Positions 63,301 through 64,000 of a stretch of DNA of 64,000 nucleotides are shown here, piece after piece (the first letter of the stretch is position 1; every line of letters starts with the position of its first letter). The stretch comes from Anaerolineae bacterium (GTDB taxonomy: Bacteria > Chloroflexota > Anaerolineae > Aggregatilineales > J027): contig JAIOHL010000355.1 in assembly GCA_019913005.1 (NCBI GenBank), positions 37,173-101,172 of the forward strand, read 5' to 3'. The position numbers and the translations under genes are program-made. The notes beneath the pieces are model-generated. The model did not search any database. It saw only the letters and a program-made list of their open reading frames with translations, and was not told the DNA's origin.

Positions 63301-64000
63301 CGCTTGAAGGTGACAGGCATGGATGAGCGCGAACGTGCCAACAGCAGCACCCGCCGATTTTATGTGGTCGGCAGCGGCCCGATTTATTGGGGACAGCCGT
63401 CGCAGTATATCAGTTTGATGGCGGACAAAGAATCCTATAAACCCGGCGATACCGCCCAAATCTTGATCCCCCATTCTCTTTCCGGTGAATCCACTGTTCT
63501 GGTGACAATTGAGCGCGAGGGTGTTCTCAGTTATGAAGTGGTGAAATCGGAAGGGGCAACGCTGGTCTACGAGCTACCCATCATCGAGGATTTTGTCTCC
63601 GGTGTAACAGTTACAGCGACTGTTGTTAAAGGCATTGACGCCGAAAATACCAATCCAACCATCCGTATCGGCAGCGTCTATCTCAGTGTTGAACCTGTCC
63701 AGCAGCGGTTAAATGTCACCGTCACGCCTTCTGCTGAACTCACCCAACCCGGCGATACGGTCACATTTGATGTCTCGACCACTGACGCGGCAGGCAATCC
63801 GGTTGCAGCGGAGGTTGGCATCGGCTTGACCGATAAGGCTATCTTATCGCTGCTGCCTCCCAACAGCGGTCTGATGGAAGACACCTTCTATGGCTATCAG
63901 GGCAACTATGTCTACAGCTACTATTCCCTGACCTCGCTGCTGGATGAACTGACCGATAAGAACATCGAACGCGCCCGTGAAGCGGAAGAAAGCGGTGTAC
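60313..64000 (+). CDS. Alpha-2-macroglobulin-family protein, N-terminal part (3' end outside window)
   Basis: An open frame of 1,229 codons that runs off the window. Start is TTG 60313 with GAGGAG 8-14 nt in front, giving a signal peptide MTRKALLFTLLVVSLITSAL. Residues ~45-440 consist of Big_5/SbsA-type Ig-like repeats (FDQPMDQASV, FNRPVVPL, FSQPMDKPSTEAAF). From ~665 the macroglobulin MG1 domain starts with the hallmark YTDRPIYRPGETLYFRG, followed by further MG domains (FTVAEFRVPEYEVSV, AVTPDSEPI). Bacterial members trap proteases or modify the envelope. A thioester (CxEQ) would lie downstream and cannot be checked here. No lipobox is visible. Confidence 0.9.
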   Translation, partial: MTRKALLFTLLVVSLITSALTGVNPTPVHSQDGGGTDIPPQVIDVWPLPGVEMAANNPLTITFDQPMDQASVVSALTFDPAIEGSLTWADPRTVAFIPSASWPTGMEYAVTIGTGAATTGGTPFTDPYSFNIKTVGPLQVSTVIPEDGSTGISADSTILVTFNRPVVPLVTTSEMGDLPIPLSITPAIDGKGEWLNTAIYQFTPSVPLQGGTTYTVTVASGLTSVDGAILAEDFAWSFSTLPPQILSLSPSVNQETVRLESPIVVTFSQPMDKPSTEAAFSVIQAFTSNPPLAGSITWNEDATQLTFTPAENLNIASAYQVIIKPTAMSASGEAMLDLSTAFGNAEGYIFYTVPYPGIDSTYPENGDLGVSPGYGATIYFVSPMNTETLEGKIQIDPEPETWTPEVRGNQTLSINFASKPLTQYTITLLAGAEDIYGNPIANDFTFTYRTTDIPIWATPITSYNDVIVTGAYRENTTIAMSVSGKPSVEFNLYRLDINLLESAVEYYSDTRPAWESGENLLRSWTQSFDSNGFQGIAREVYLASEQGGQLAPGLYWLTITDESSSYPSIYDQVLAVVNAGVTFKRGPEEGFIWVTDMQTGAPVADTTVSVYYLGEQIGRGQTDADGVFRAPINAALNDEFISVVAEGAGAYGVWYGWNAGEPPTRTGYVYTDRPIYRPGETLYFRGVIRNKDDMTYSVPNVRSVTVQAEIGYDGVYIFDGKVEVSEYGTFSGEIQIPEDAQLGDGYINVMPDTPDENGNLIYYGSVYFTVAEFRVPEYEVSVTAQQGEIFQGDPLSVIAKSSYYFGGAVSNAQVSWYAYGDLAYFNYTGPGRYSFYSDEWEYYYYQYIGEGTGVTDGNGEFVIQTDTTQTEAHAPLNITVEATVTDESNQAISSRTTVMAHPAHIYVGTATSQYFGYEKEPITIDLIAVTPDSEPIADKRLDIEVIEQRWVQVPDSTQFGVYYWQQEEIPVETGSVTTGADGTASYTFTPPNGGIFRLKVTGMDERERANSSTRRFYVVGSGPIYWGQPSQYISLMADKESYKPGDTAQILIPHSLSGESTVLVTIEREGVLSYEVVKSEGATLVYELPIIEDFVSGVTVTATVVKGIDAENTNPTIRIGSVYLSVEPVQQRLNVTVTPSAELTQPGDTVTFDVSTTDAAGNPVAAEVGIGLTDKAILSLLPPNSGLMEDTFYGYQGNYVYSYYSLTSLLDELTDKNIERAREAEESGV

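Noticed and set aside
62419..63474. Long open frame of 351 codons on the minus strand
   Set aside because: It lies wholly opposite the macroglobulin-family gene, whose plus-strand frame has clear domain motifs. No ribosome site or family feature supports it; it is a codon-bias shadow.
1..64000. tRNA, rRNA, insertion sequences, prophage genes
   Set aside because: I looked for tRNA-like cloverleafs, rRNA-like stretches, transposase motifs and terminal inverted repeats and found nothing supportable.

Overview
The window looks like chromosomal DNA of a free-living, heterotrophic bacterium, most probably a member of the Chloroflexota (Anaerolineae-like). This is inferred from gene content and style: multidomain Ser/Thr kinases (one with nSTAND and WD40 domains), MacB-type export operons with CARDB and LysM surface proteins, frequent GTG/TTG starts, short 4-nt gene overlaps, and a branched-chain dehydrogenase plus phenylacetyl-CoA cluster. 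No rRNA, tRNA, CRISPR array, insertion sequence or phage gene was seen, so the taxonomic call is an inference only.

Layout. 1-7024: the end of tpiA, a membrane protein with a metalloprotease-like but altered motif, then a BMP/PnrA-type (nucleoside-like) ABC importer (binding protein, two-domain ATPase, two permeases). 7187-19038: a secreted tandem substrate-binding-like protein, an FtsX-type permease, a MacA-like adaptor, two MacB/LolD-like ATPases, a LysM protein and a histidine kinase/response regulator pair. 19048-24976: a GNAT enzyme, a small DUF4258/DUF2283 pair, a branched-chain 2-oxoacid dehydrogenase operon (E1 alpha, E1 beta, E2) and a small hypothetical gene. 25194-30653: a kinase-nSTAND-WD40 protein with a small unknown partner. 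30678-40005: thiolase, crotonases, paaABCD and 3-hydroxyacyl-CoA dehydrogenases for ring epoxidation and beta-oxidation of phenylacetyl-CoA, interrupted by a nuclease/reader gene. 40178-48356: a 2,075-residue kinase-SF1 helicase overlapping a winged-helix/PLD-like gene. 48395-53727: an ArsR-type regulator, a pseudo-receiver protein, metK under a SAM-I riboswitch, a 50-aa membrane protein, a LysR regulator and a membrane protein. 54009-64000: a second MacB-type operon (Yip1-like protein, ATPase, CARDB protein, permease), a HEAT-like protein and the 5' part of an alpha-2-macroglobulin-family gene.

How it fits together. The two MacB-type operons appear to share a regulatory signature: TGT-type half-sites repeated every 11 bp lie upstream of both (7099-7126 and 53893-53931), the geometry of OmpR/PhoB-class operators, and an OmpR-class two-component system sits in the first of them. 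The paa, thiolase and HAD genes form a pathway from phenylacetyl-CoA towards central metabolism. The kinase-helicase/PLD pair and the nuclease with a probable EVE-like reader placed between paaD and a crotonase gene are the best candidates for undescribed biology. Both resemble parts of anti-phage or genome-maintenance systems, but neither matches a defence system I can name.
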